Assembly: GCA_964036045.1 (NCBI GenBank)
Contig: OZ038398.1
Coordinates: 22,658,486 to 22,722,485, forward strand
DNA: 64,000 bases
From: Eutreptiella sp. 'Long Island Sound 2002'
Lineage: Eukaryota > Euglenozoa > Euglenophyceae > Eutreptiales > Eutreptiaceae
Direction of reading: 5' to 3'
Within the stretch, counting starts at the first letter, position 1, and every line of letters starts with the position of its first letter. The notes under the pieces are model-generated. The model saw only the letters and a list, made by a program, of their open reading frames with translations. It was not told the origin of the DNA and ran no database searches. Positions 26,471 to 40,400 of this stretch are shown one piece after another. The position numbers and the translations under genes are program-made.

Positions 26471-28559
26471 CATGTTCCGGGAGGACTGGAACATGTTCCG
26501 GAAGGACCGGAACATGTTCCGGAAGCACCGGAACATGTTCCCGAAGCACCGGAACATGTTCCGGAAGCACCGGAACATGTTCCAGAACCGCCGGATAATA
26601 TTCCGGAAGCACTGGAACATGTTCCGGAAGCACCGGAACATGTTCCGGAAGCGCCGGAACATGTTCCGGAAGCACCGGAACATGTTCCCGAAGCACCGGA
26701 ACATGTTCCGGAAGCACCGGAACATGTTGCGGAAGCACCGGAACATGTTCCGGAAGGACCGGAACATGTTCCGGAAGGACCGGAACATGTTCCGGAAGCA
26801 CCGGAACATGTTCCGGAAGCGCCGGAACATGTTCCGGAAGCGCCGGAACATGTTCCGGAAGCACCGGAACATGTTCCGGAAGCGCCGGAACATGTTCCGG
26901 AAGCGCCGGAACATGTTCCGGAAGCGCCGGAACATGTTCCGGAAGGACCGGAACATGTTCCGGAATCGCCGGAACATGTTCCGGAAGCGCCGGAACATGC
27001 TCCGGAAGGACCGGAACATGTTCCGATGCTTCCGGAACATGTTCCGGAAGCACCGGAACCTGTTCCGGAAGGGCCGGAACATGTTCCGGAAGCGCCGGAA
27101 CATGTTCCGGAGGGACCGGAACATGTTCCGGAAGGACCGAAACATGTTCTGGAAGCGCCGGAACCTGTTCCGGAGGGACCGGAACATGTTCCGGAAGCAC
27201 CGGAACATGTTCCGGAAGCGCCGGAACATGTTCCGGAAGCACCGGAACATGTTCCGGAAGCACCGGAACATGTTCCGGAAGCGCCGGAACATGTTCCGGA
27301 AGGACCGGAACATGTTCCGGAAGCGCCGGAACATGTTCCGGAAGGACCGGAACATGTTCCGGAATCGCCGGAACATGTTCCGGAAGCGCCGGAACATGCT
27401 CCGGAAGGACCGGAACATGTTCCGATGCTTCCGGAACATGTTCCGAAAGCACCGGAACATGTTCCAATGCTTCCGGGACATGTTCCGAAAGCACCGGAAC
27501 ATGTTCCGGAAGCACCGGAACATGTTCCACCGGAACATGTTCCGGAAGCACCGGAACATGTTCCGGAAGCGCCGGAACATGTTCCGGAAGCGCCGGAACA
27601 TGTTCCGGAAGCACCGGAACATGTTCCGGAAGCGCCGGAACCTGTTCCGGAAGCACCGGAACATGTTCCGGAAGCGCCGGAACATGTTCCGGAGGGACCG
27701 GAACATGTTCCGGAAGGACCGAAACATGTTCTGGAAGCGCCGGAACCTGTTCCGGAGGGACCGGAACATGTTCCGGAAGCGCCGGAAAATGTTCCTGAAG
27801 CGCCGGAACATGTTGCGGCGCTTCCAAAACATGTTCCGGAAGCGCCGGAACATGTTCCGGAAGCGCCGGAACATGTTCCGGAGGGACCGGAACATGTTCC
27901 GGAAGCGCCGGATCATGTTCCGGAAGCACCGGAACATGTTCCGGAAGCGCCGGAACATGTTCGGAAGCGCTGGAACATGTTCCGGAAGCACCGGAACATG
28001 TTCCGGAAGCGCCGGAACATGTTCCAGAACCGCCGGAACATGTTCCGGAAGCACCGGAACATGTTCCGGAAGGACCGGAACATGTTCCGGAAGGACCGGA
28101 ACATGTTCCGAAAGCGCCGGAACATGTTCCGGAAGCACCGGAACATGTTCCGGAAGCGCCGGAACATGTTCCGGAGGGACCGGAACATGTTCCGGAAGCG
28201 CCGGAACATGTTCCGGAAGGACCGGATCATGTTCCGGAAGCACCGGATCATGTTCCGGAAGCGCCGGATCATGTTCCGGAGGCGCCGGAACATGTTCCGG
28301 AAGCGCCGGAACATGTTCCGGAAGGACCGGAACATGTTCCGGAAGCGCCGGAACATGTTCCGGAAACGCCGGAACATGTTCCGGAAGCACCGGAACATGT
28401 TCCGGAAGGGCCGGAACATGTTCCGGAAGCGCCGGAACATGTTCCGGAAGGGCCGGAATATGTTCCGGAAGCGCCGGAACATGTTCCGGAAGCACCGGAA
28501 CATGTTCTGGAAGGACCGGAACATGTTCTGGAAGCGCCGGAACATGTTCCGGAAGCACC

Positions 28560-31460
28560 GGAACATGTTCTGGAAGCACCGGAACATGTTCCGGAAGCGC
28601 CGGAACATGTTCCGGAAGCACCGGAACATGTTCCGGAAGCACCGGAACATGTTCCGGAAGCGCCGGAACATGTTCCGGAAGGACCGGAACATGTTCCGGA
28701 AGCACCGGAACATGTTCCGGAAGGACCGGAACATGTTCCGGAAGCACCGGAACATGTTCCCGAAGCGCCGGAACATATTCCGGCAGCGCCGGAACATGTT
28801 CCGGAAGGACCGGAACATGTTCCGGAGGCACCGGAACATGTTCCGGAATCGCCGGAACATGTTCCGGAAGCACCGGAACATGTTCCGGAAGCGCCGGAAC
28901 ATGTTCCGGAAGGACCGGATCATGTTCCGGAAGCACCGGAACATGTTCCGGAAGCGCCGGATCATGTTCCGGAGGCGCCGGAACATGTTCCGGAAGCACC
29001 GGAACATGTTCCGGAAGGGCCGGAATATGTTCTGGAAGCGCCGGAACATGTTCCGGAAGCACCAGAACATGTTCTGGAAGGACCGGAACATGTTCCGGAA
29101 GCGCCGGAACATGTTCCGGAAGCACCGGAACATGTTCCGGAAGCGCCGGAACATGTTCCGGAAGCACCGGAACATGTTCCGGAAGCACCGGAACATGTTC
29201 CGGAAGCACCGGAACATGTTCCGGAAGCACCGGAACATGTTCCGGAAGCACCGGAACATGTTCCGGAAGCGCCGGAACATGTTCCGGAAGCACCGGAACA
29301 TGTTCCGGAAGCACCGGAACATGTTCCGGAAGCGCCGGAACATGTTCCGGAAGGACCGGAACATGTTCCGGAAGCGCCGGAACATGTTCCGGAAGCGCCG
29401 GAACATGTTCAGATGCTTCCGGAACATGTTCCGAAAGCACCGGAACATGTTCCGATGCTTCCGGAACATGTTCCGAAAGCACCGGAACATGTTCCGGAAG
29501 CACCGGAACATGTTCAGCCGGAACATGTTCCGGAAGCACCGGAACATGTTCCGGAAGCGCCGGAACATGTTCCGGAAGCGCCGGAACATGTTCCGGAAGC
29601 ACCGGAACCTGTTCCGGAAGCACCGGAACCTGTTCCGGAAGCACCGGAACATGTTTCGGAAGCGCCGGAACATGTTCCGGAGGGACCGGAACATGTTCCG
29701 GAAGGACCGAAACATGTTCTGGAAGCGCCGGAACCTGTTCCGGAGGGACCGGAACATGTTCCGGAAGCGCCGGAACATGTTCCGGAAGCGCCGGAACATG
29801 TTGCGGCGCTTCCAAAACATGTTCCGGAAGCGCCGGAACATGTTCCGGAAGCACCGGAACATGTTCCGGAAGGACCGGAACATGTTCCGGAAGGACCGGA
29901 ACATGTTCCGGAAGCACCGGAACATGTTCCGGTCCTTCCGGAACATGTTCCGGCGCTGCCGGAATATGTTCCGGCGCTTCGGGAACATGTTCCGGTGCTT
30001 CCGGAACATGTTCCGGTCCTTCCGGAACATGTTCCGGTCCTTCCGGAACATGTTCCGGTGCTTCCGGAACATGTTCCGGCGCTTCCGGAACATGTTTTGG
30101 AAGCGCCGCAACATGTTCCGGCGCTTCCGGAACATGTTCCGGCGCTTCCGGAACATGTTCCGGCGCTTCGGGAACATGTTCCGGAGGCACCGGAACATGT
30201 TCCGGAATCGCCGGAACATGTTCCGGAAGCACCGGAACATGTTCCGGAAGCGCCGGAACATGTTCCGGAAGGACCGGATCATGTTCCGGAAGCACCGGAA
30301 CATGTTCCGGAAGCGCCGGATCATGTTCCGCAGGCGCCGGAACATGTTCCGGAAGCACCGGAACATGTTCCGGAAGCGCCGGATCATGTTCCGGAAGCGC
30401 CGGAACATGTTCCGGAAGCGCCGGAACATGTTCCGGAAGCGCCGGAACATGTTCCGGAAGCACCGGAACATGTTCCGGAAGCGCCGGAACATGTTCCGGA
30501 AGGGCCGGAATATGTTCCGGAAGCGCCGGAACATGTTCCGGAAGCACCGGAACATGTTCTGGAAGGACCGGAACATGTTCCGGAAGCGCCGGAACATGTT
30601 CCGGAAGCACCGGAACATGTTCCGGAAGCGCCGGAACATGTTCCGGAAGCGCCGGAGCATTTTCCGGAAGGACCGGAACATGTTCCGGAAGCACCGGAAC
30701 ATGTTCCGGAAGCACCGGAACATGTTCCGGAAGCACCGGAACATGTTCCGGAAGCGCCGGAACATGTTCCGGAAGCACCGGAACATGTTCCGGAAGCACC
30801 GGAACATGTTCCGGAAGCGCCGGAACATGTTCCGGAAGGACCGGAACATGTTCCGGAAGCGCCGGAACATGTTCCGGAAGGACCGGAACATGTTCCGGAA
30901 GCGCCGGAACATGTTCCGGAAGCGCCGGAACATGTTCAGATGCTTCCGGAACATGTTCCGAAAGCACCGGAACATGTTCCGATGCTTCCGGAACATGTTC
31001 CGAAAGCACCGGAACATGTTCCGGAAGCACCGGAACATGTTCAGCCGGAACATGTTCCGGAAGCACCGGAACATGTTCCGGAAGCGCCGGAACATGTTCC
31101 GGAAGCGCCGGAACATGTTCCGGAAGCACCGGAACCTGTTCCGGAAGCACCGGAACCTGTTCCGGAAGCACCGGAACATGTTCCGGAAGCGCCGGAACAT
31201 GTTCCGGAGGGACCGGAACATGTTCCGGAAGGACCGAAACATGTTCTGGAAGCGCCGGAACCTGTTCCGGAGGGACCGGAACATGTTCCGGAAGCGCCGG
31301 AACATGTTCCGGAAGCGCCGGAACATGTTGCGGCGCTTCCAAAACATGTTCCGGAAGCGCCGGAACATGTTCCGGAAGCGCCGGAACATGTTCCGGAGGG
31401 ACCGGAACATGTTCCGGAAGCGCCGGATCATGTTCCGGAAGCACCGGAACATGTTCCGGA
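28560..31460 (+). repeat. Direct duplication of 1.36-1.53 kb with an inverted copy between
   Basis: The segment beginning TCCGGAGGCACC at 28821 recurs at 30180 (offset 1,359 bp) with the same following variants (AATCG spacer, GGATCATG cores, then AGGCGCC). Further right the offset grows to 1,527 bp (TGTTCAGCCG at 29511 and 31038), so eight units were gained or lost. Between the two direct copies lies a reversed patch at 29931-30180 that is itself an inverted copy of sequence from 28560-28810. Confidence 0.85.
29931..30180 (-). repeat. Reversed satellite patch, inverted copy of 28560-28810
   Basis: Spacers read TCCTT, CGCTT and TGCTT here, the complement of the surrounding orientation. The rare combination CGGCGCTGCCGGAATATG followed by CGCTTCGGGAAC is the exact reverse complement of the forward variants at about 28755-28800. 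A short mixed-orientation unit (CATGTTTTGGAAGCGCC) interrupts the patch near 30090. Confidence 0.85.
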
Positions 31461-34400
31461 AGCGCCGGAACATGTTCGGAAGCGCTGGAACATGTTCCGG
31501 AAGCACTGGAACATGTTCCAGAAGCGCCGGAACATGTTCCAGAACCGCCGGAACATGTTCCGGAAGCACCGGAACATGTTCCGGAAGCACCGGAACATGT
31601 TCCGGAAGGACCGGAACATGTTCCGGAAGCGCCGGAACATGTTCCGGAAGCACCGGAACATGTTCCGGAAGCGCCGGAACATGTTCCGGAGGGACCGGAA
31701 CATGTTCCGGAAGCGCCGGAACATGTTCCGGAAGGACCGGATCATGTTCCGGAAGCACCGGATCATGTTCCGGAAGCGCCGGATCATGTTCCGGAGGCGC
31801 CGGAACATGTTCCGGAAACGCCGGAACATGTTCCGGAAGCACCGGAACATGTTCCGGAAGGGCCGGAACATGTTCCGGAAGCGCCGGAACATGTTCCGGA
31901 AGGGCCGGAATATGTTCCGGAAGCGCCGGAACATGTTCCGGAAGCACCGGAACATGTTCTGGAAGGACTGGAACATGTTCTGGAAGCGCCGGAACATGTT
32001 CCGGAAGCACCGGAACATGTTCCGGAAGCGCCGGAACATGTTCCGGAAGCACCGGAACATGTTCCGGAAGGACCGGAACATGTTCCGGAAGCGCCGGAAC
32101 ATGTTCCGGAAGGACCGGAACATGTTCCGGAAGCACCGGAACATGTTCCGGAAGCACCGGAACATGTTCCGGAAGCACCGGAACATATTCCCGAAGCGCC
32201 GGAACATGTTCCGGAAGCACCGGAACATGTTCCGGAAGCACCCGAACATGTTCCGGAAGCACCCGAACATGTTCCGGAAGCGCCGGAACATGTTCCGGAA
32301 GGACCGGAACATGTTCCGGAAGCGCCGGAACATGCTACGGAAGGACCGGAACATATTCCGGAAGGACCGGAACATGTTCCGGAAGGACCGGAACATGTTC
32401 CGGAAGCGCCGGAACATGTTCCGGAAGGACCGGAACATGTTCCGGAAGCGCCGGAACATGTTCCGGAAGCGCCGGAACATGCTCCGGAAGGACCGGAACA
32501 TGTTCCGATGCTTCCGGAACATGTTCCGAAAGCACCGGAACATGTTCCGGAAGCACCGGAACATGTTCCGGAAGCGCCGGAACATGTTCCGGAAGCGCCG
32601 GAACATGTTCCGGAAGCGCCGGAACATGTTCCGGAAGCGAACATGTTCCGGCGCCTCCGGAACATGTTCCGGCGCTTCCGGAACATGTTCCGGAAGCGCC
32701 GGAACATGTTCCGGAAGGACCGGAACATGTTCCGGAAGCGCCGGAACATGTTCCGGAAGCACCGGAACATGTTCCGGAAGCGAACATGTTCCGGCGCCTC
32801 CGGAACATGTTCCGGCGCTTCCAAAACATGTTCCGGAAGCGCCGGAACATGTTCCGGAGGGACCGGAACATGTTCCGGAAGCGCCGGAACATGTTCCGGA
32901 AGGACCGGAACATGTTCCGGAGGCACCGGAACATGTTCCGAAATCGCCGGAACATGTTCCGGAAGCACCGAAACATGTTCCGGAAGCACCGGAACATGTT
33001 CCGGAAGCACCGGAACATGTTCCGGAGGGACCGGAACATGTTCCGGAAGCGCCGGAACATGTTCGGAAGCGCCGGAACATGTTCCGGAAGCACCGGAACA
33101 TGTTCCGGAAGCACCGGAACATGTTCCGGAAGCGCCGGAACATGTTCCGGAACCGCCGGAACATGTTCCGGAAGCACCGGAACATGTTCCGATGCTTCCG
33201 GAACATTTTCCGAAAGCACCGGAACATGTTCCGGAAGCACCGGAACCTGTTCCGGAAGCACCGGAACATGTTCCGGAGGCGCCGGAACATGTTCCGGAGG
33301 GACCGGAACATGTTCCGGAAGGACCGAAACATGTTCTGGAAGCGCCGGAACATGTTCCGGAGGGACCGGAACATGTTCCGGAAGCGCCGGAACATGTTCC
33401 GGAAGGACCGGAACATGTTCCGGAAGGGAAGGACCGGAACGTGTTGCACCGGAACATGTTCCGGAAGCGCCGGATCATGTTCCGCAAGCGCCGGAACATG
33501 TTCCGGAAGCGCCGGAATATGTTCCGGAAGCACCGGAACATGTTTCGGAAGCACCGGAACATGTTCCGGAACCGCCGGAACATGTTCCGGAAGGACCGGA
33601 ACATGTTCCGGAAAGACCGGAACATGTTCCGGAAGGGCCGGAACATGTTCCGGAAGCGCCGGAACATGTTCTGGAAGCACCGGAACATGTTCCGGGAGGA
33701 CCGGAACATGTTCCGGAAGGACCGGAACATGTTCCGGAAGCACAGGAACATGTTCCGGAAGGACCGGAACATGTTCCGGAAGCGCCGGAACATGTTCCGG
33801 AAGCGCCGGAACATGTTCCGGAAGCACCGGAACATGTTCCGGAAGCGCCGGAACATCTTCGGAAGCGCCGGAACAGGTTCCGGAAGCACCGGAACATGTT
33901 CCGGAAGCACCGGAACATGTTCCGGAGGCACCGGAACATGTTCCGGAAGCACCGGAACATGTTCCGGAAGCACCGGATCATGTTCCGGAACCGCCGGAAC
34001 ATGTTCCGGAAGCACCTGAACATGTTCCGGAAGCGCCGGAACATGTTCCGGAAGGACCGGAACATGTTCCGGAAGCGCCGGAACATGTTCTGGAAGCACC
34101 GGAACATGTTCCGGAAGCACCGGAACATGTTCCGGAAGCGAACATGTTCCGGCGCCTCCGGAACATGTTCCGGCGCTTCCGGAACATGTTCCGGAAGCGC
34201 CGGAACATGTTCCGGAAGCGCCGGAACATGTTCCGGAGGGACCGGAACATGTTCCGGAAGCGCCGGAACATGTTCCGGAAGCACCGGAACATGTTCCGGA
34301 AGCACCGGAACATGTTCCGGAAGCGCCGGATCATGTTGCGGAGGCGCCGGAACATGTTCCGCAAGCGCCGGAACATGTTCCGGAAGGACCGGAACATGTT

Positions 34401-37400
34401 CCGGAAGCGCCGGAACATGTTCCGGAAGGACCGGAACATGTTCCGGAAGGGCCGGAACATGTTCCGGAAGGGCCGGAACATGTTCCGGAAGGGCCGGAAC
34501 ATGTTCCGGAAGCGCCGGAACATGTTCCGGAAGCACCGGAACATGTTCCAGAAGCGCCGGAACATGTTCCGGAAGCGCCGGAACATGTTCCGGAAGCGAA
34601 CATGTTCCGGCGCCTCCGGAACATGTTGCGGCGCTTCCGGAACATGTTCCGGAAGCGCCGGAACATGTTCCGGAAGGACCGGAACATGTTCCGGAAGCGC
34701 CGGAACATGTTCCGGAAGCACCGGAACATGTTCCGGAAGCGAACATGTTCCGGCGCCTCCGGAGTGTTCCGGCGCTTCCAAAACATGTTCCGGAAGCGCC
34801 GGAACATGTTCCGGAAGCGCCGGAACATGTTCCGGAGGGACCGGAACATGTTCCGGAAGCGCCGGAACATGTTCCGGAAGCACCGGAACATGTTCCGGAA
34901 GGACCGGAACATGTTCCGGAGGCACCGGAACATGTTCCGGAATCGCCGGAACATGTTCCGGAAGCGCCGGAACATGTTCCGGAAGCACCGGAACATGTTC
35001 CGGAAGCACCGGAACATGTTCCGGAAGCACCGGAACATGTTCCGGAAGCGCCGGAACATGTTCCGGAACCGCCGGAACATGTTCCGGAAGCACCGGAACA
35101 TGTTCCGGAAGCGCCGGAACATGTTCCGAAAGCGCCGGAACATGTTCCGGAAGCGCCGGAACATGTTCCGGAAGCACCGGAACATGTTCCGGAAGGACCG
35201 GAACATGTTCCGGAGGCACCGGAACATGTTCCGGAATCGCCGGAACATGTTCCGGAAGCACCGGAACATGTTCCGGAAGCACCGGAACATGTTCCGGAAG
35301 CACCGGAACATGTTCCGGAAGCGCCGGAACATGTTCCGGAGGCGCCGGAACATGTTCCGGAAGCACCGGAACATGTTCCGGAAGCGCCGGATCATGTTCC
35401 GGCGCTTCCGGAACATGTTCCGGAAGCGCCGGAACATGTTCCGGAAGGGCCGGAATATGTTCCGGAAGCGCCGGAACATGTTCCGGAAGCAGCGGAACAT
35501 GTTCCGGAAGCACCGGAACATGTTCCGGAAGCGCCGGAACATGTTCCGGAAGGACCGGAACATGTTCCGGAAGCGCCGGAACATGTTCCGGAAGCACCGG
35601 AACATGTTCCGGAAGCACCGGAACATGTTCCGAAAGCACCGGAACATGTTCCGGAAGGACCGGAACATGTTCCGGAAGCACCGGAACATGTTCCGGAAGC
35701 GCCGGAACATGTTCCGGAAGCGCCGGAACATGTTCCGGAAGGACCGGAACATGTTCCGGAAGCGCCGGAACATGTTCCGGAAGGACCGGAACATGTTCCG
35801 GAAGCGCCGGAACATGTTCCGGAAGCGCCGGAACATGCTCCGGAAGGACCGGAACATGTTCCGATGCTTCCGGAACATGTTCCGGAAGCACCGGAACCTG
35901 TTCCGGAAGCACCGGAACATGTTCCGGAAGCGCCGGAACACGTTCCGGAGGGACCGGAACATGTTCCGGAAGGACCGAAACATGTTCTGGAAGCGCCGGA
36001 ACATGTTCCGGAGGGACCGGAACATGTTCCGGAAGCGCCGGAACATGTTCCGGAAGGACCGGAACATGTTCCGGAAGGGAAGGACCGGAACGTGTTCCGG
36101 AAGCACCGGAACATGTTCCGGAAGCGCCGGATCATGTTCCGGAAGTGCCGGAACATGTTCCGGAAGCGCCGGAATATGTTCCGGAAGCACCGGAACATGT
36201 TCCGGAAGCACCGGAACATGTTCCGGAAGCGCCGGAACATGTTCCGGAAGGACCGGAACATGTTCCGGAAGGACCGGAACATGTTCCGGAAGCGCCGGAA
36301 CATGTTCCGGAAGGGCCGGAACATGTTCCGAAAGGACCGGAACATGTTCCGGAAGCGCCGGAACATGTTCCGGAAGCACCGGAACATGTTCCGGAAGGGC
36401 CGGAACATGTTCCGGAAGCGCCGGAACATGTTCTGGAAGCACCGGAACATGTTCCGGGAGGACCGGAACATGTTCCGGAAGGACCGGAACATGTTCCGGA
36501 AGCACCGGAACATGTTCCCGAAGCACCGGAACATGTTCCGGAAGCACAGGAACATGTTCCGGAAGGACCGGAACATATTCCGGAAGGACCGGAACATGTT
36601 CCGGAAGCGCCGGAACATGTTCCCGAAGCGCCGGAACATGTTCCGGAAGCACCGGAACATGTTCCGGAAGCGCCGGAACATGTTCGGAAGCGCCGGAACA
36701 GGTTCCGGAAGCACCGGAACATGTTCCGGAAGCACCGGAACATGTTCCGGAGGCACCGGAACATGTTCCGGAAGCACCGGAACATGTTCCGGAAGCAACG
36801 GATCATGTTCCGGAACCGCCGGAACATGTTCCGGAAGCACCGGAACATGTTCCGGATGCGCCGGAACATGTTCCGGAAGCGCCGGAACATGTTCCGGAAG
36901 CACCGGAACATGTTCCGGAAGCGCCGGAACATGTTCCGGAGGGACCGGAACATGTTCCGGAAGCGCCGGAACATGTTCCGGAAGCACCGGAACATGTTCC
37001 GGAAGCGAACATGTTCCGGCGCCTCCGGAACATGTTCCGGCGCTTCCAAAACATGTTCCGGAAGCGCCGGAACATGTTCCGGGGGGACCGGAACATGTTC
37101 CGGAAGCGCCGGAACATGTTCCGGAAGCACCGGAACATGTTCCGGAAGGACCGGAACATGTTCCGGAGGCACCGGAACATGTTCCGGAATCGCCGGAACA
37201 TGTTCCGGAAGCACCGGAACATGTTCCGGAAGCACCGGAACATGTTCCGGAATCGCCGGAACATGTTCCGGAGGGACCAGAACATGTTCCGGAAGCGCCG
37301 GAACATGTTCGGAAGCGCCGGAACATGTTCCGGAAGCACCGGAACATGTTCCGGAAGCACCGGAACATGTTCCGGAAGCGCCGGAACATGTTCCGGAACC

Positions 37401-40400
37401 GCCGGAACATGTTCCGGAAGCACCGGAACATGTTCCGGAAGCACCGGAACATGTTCCGGAAGGACCGGAACATGTTCCGGAAGCGCCGGAACATGTTCCG
37501 GAAGCGCCGGAACATGTTCCGGAAGCACCGGAACATGTTCCGGAAGCACCGGAACATGTTCCGGAAGGACCGGAACATGTTCCGGAAGGACCGGAACATG
37601 TTCGGAAGCGCCGGAACATGTTCCGGAAGCACCGGAACATGTTCCGGAAGCACCGGAACATGTTCCGGAAGCGCCGGAACATGTTCCGGAACCGCCGGAA
37701 CATGTTCCGGAAGCACCGGAACATGTTCCGGAAGCACCGGAACATGTTCCGGAAGGACCGGAACATGTTCCGGAAGCGCCGGAACATGTTCCGGAAGCGC
37801 CGGAACATGTTCCGGAAGCACCGGAACATGTTCCGGAAGCACCGGAACATGTTCCGGAAGGACCGGAACATGTTCCGGAGGCACCGGAACATGTTCCGGA
37901 ATCGCCGGAACATGTTCCGGAAGCACCGGAACATGTTCCGGAAGCACCGGAACATGTTCCGGAAGCGCCGGAACATGTTCCGGAGGCGCCGGAACATGTT
38001 CCGGAAGCACCGGAACATGTTCCGGAAGCGCCGGAACATGTTCCGGAAGGGCCGGAATATGTTCCGGAAGCGCCGGAACATGTTCCGGAAGCACCGGAAC
38101 ATGTTCCGGAAGCGCCGGAACATGTTCCGGAAGCGCCGGAACATGTTCCGGAAGCGCCGGAACATGTTCCGGAAGCACCGGAACATGTTCCGGAAGCACC
38201 GGAACATGTTCCGGAAGCACCGGAACATGTTCCGGAAGCGCCGGAACATGTTCCGGAAGGACCGGAACATGTTCCGGAAGCGCCGGAACATGTTCCGGAA
38301 GCGCCGGAACATGTTCCGGAAGCGCCGGAACATGTTCCGGAAGCGCCGGAACATGCTCCGGAAGGACCGGAACATGTTCCGATGCTTCCGGAACATGTTT
38401 CGAAAGCACCGGAACATGTTCCGATGCTTCCGGAACATGTTCCGAAAGCACCGGAACATGTTCCGGAAGCACCGGAACCTGTTCCGGAAGCACCGGAACA
38501 TGTTCCGGAGGGACCGGAACATGTTCCGGAAGGACCGAAACATGTTCTGGAAGCGCCGGAACATGTTCCGGAGGGACCGGAACATGTTCCGGAAGCGCCG
38601 GAACATGTTCCGGAAGCGCCGGAACATGTTCCGGAAGCGCCGGAACATGTTCCGGAAGCGCCGGAACATGCTCCGGAAGGACCGGAACATGTTCCGATGC
38701 TTCCGGAACATGTTTCGAAAGCACCGGAACATGTTCCGATGCTTCCGGAACATGTTCCGAAAGCACCGGAACATGTTCCGGAAGCACCGGAACCTGTTCC
38801 GGAAGCACCGGAACATGTTCCGGAGGGACCGGAACATGTTCCGGAAGGACCGAAACATGTTCTGGAAGCGCCGGAACATGTTCCGGAGGGACCGGAGCAT
38901 GTTCCGGAAGCGCCGGAACATGTTCCGGAAGGACCGGAACATGTTCCGGAAGGGAAGGACCGGAACGTGTTCCGGAAGCACCGGAACATGTTCCGGAAGC
39001 GCCAGATCATGTTCCGGAAGCGCCGGAACATGTTCCGGAAGCGCCGGAATACGTTCCGGAAGCACCGGAACATGTTCCGGAAGCACCGGAACATGTTCCA
39101 GAAGGACCGGAACATGTTCCGGAAGGACCGGAACATGTTCCGGAAGCGCCGGAACATGTTCCGGAAGTACCGGAACATGTTCCGGAAGGGCCGGAACATG
39201 TTCCGGAAGCGCCGGAACATGTTCCGGAACCGCCGGAACATGTTCCGGAAGCACCGGAACATGTTCCGGAAGGACCGGAACATGTTCCGGAAGCGCCGGC
39301 ACATGTTCCGAAAGCGCCGGAACATGTTCCGGAAGCGCCGGAACATGTTCCGGAAGCACCGGAACATGTTCCGGAAGGACCGGAACATGTTCCGGAGGCA
39401 CCGGAACATGTTCCGGAATCGCCGGAACATGTTCCGGAAGCACCGGAACATGTTCCGGAAGCACCGGAACATGTTCCGGAAGCACCGGAACATGTTCCGG
39501 AAGCGCCGGAACATGTTCCGGAGGCGCCGGAACATGTTCCGGAAGCACCGGAACATGTTCCGGAAGCGCCGGATCATGTTCCGGCGCTTCCGGAACATGT
39601 TCCGGAAGCGCCGGAACATGTTCCGGAAGGGCCGGAATATGTTCCGGAAGCGCCGGAACATGTTCCGGAAGCAGCGGAACATGTTCCGGAAGCACCGGAA
39701 CATGTTCCGGAAGCGCCGGAACATGTTCCGGAAGCGCCGGAACATGTTCCGGAAGCACCGGAACATGTTCCGGAAGCGCCGGAACATGTTCCGGAGGGAC
39801 CGGAACATGTTCCGGAAGCGCCGGAACATGTTCCGGAAGCGCCGGAACATGTTCCGGAAGCACCGGAACATGTTCCGGAAGCGAACATGTTCCGGCGCCT
39901 CCGGAACATGTTCCGGCGCTTCCAAAACATGTTCCGGAAGCGCCGGAACATGTTCCGGAAGCGCCGGAACATGTTCCGGGGGGACCGGAACATGTTCCGG
40001 AAGCGCCGGAACATGTTCCGGAAGCACCGGAACATGTTCCGGAAGGACCGGAACATGTTCCGGAGGCACCGGAACATGTTCCGGAATCGCCGGAACATGT
40101 TCTGGAAGCACCGGAACATGTTCCGGAAGCACCGGAACATGTTCCGGAAGCACCGGAACATGTTCCGGAATCGCCGGAACATGTTCCGGAGGGACCGGAA
40201 CATGTTCCGGAAGCGCCGGAACATGTTCGGAAGCGCCGGAACATGTTCCGGAAGCACCGGAACATGTTCCGGAAGCACCGGAACATGTTCCGGAAGCGCC
40301 GGAACATGTTCCGGAACCGCCGGAACATGTTCCGGAAGCACCGGAACATGTTCCGGAAGCACCGGAACATGTTCCGGAAGGACCGGAACATGTTCCGGAA

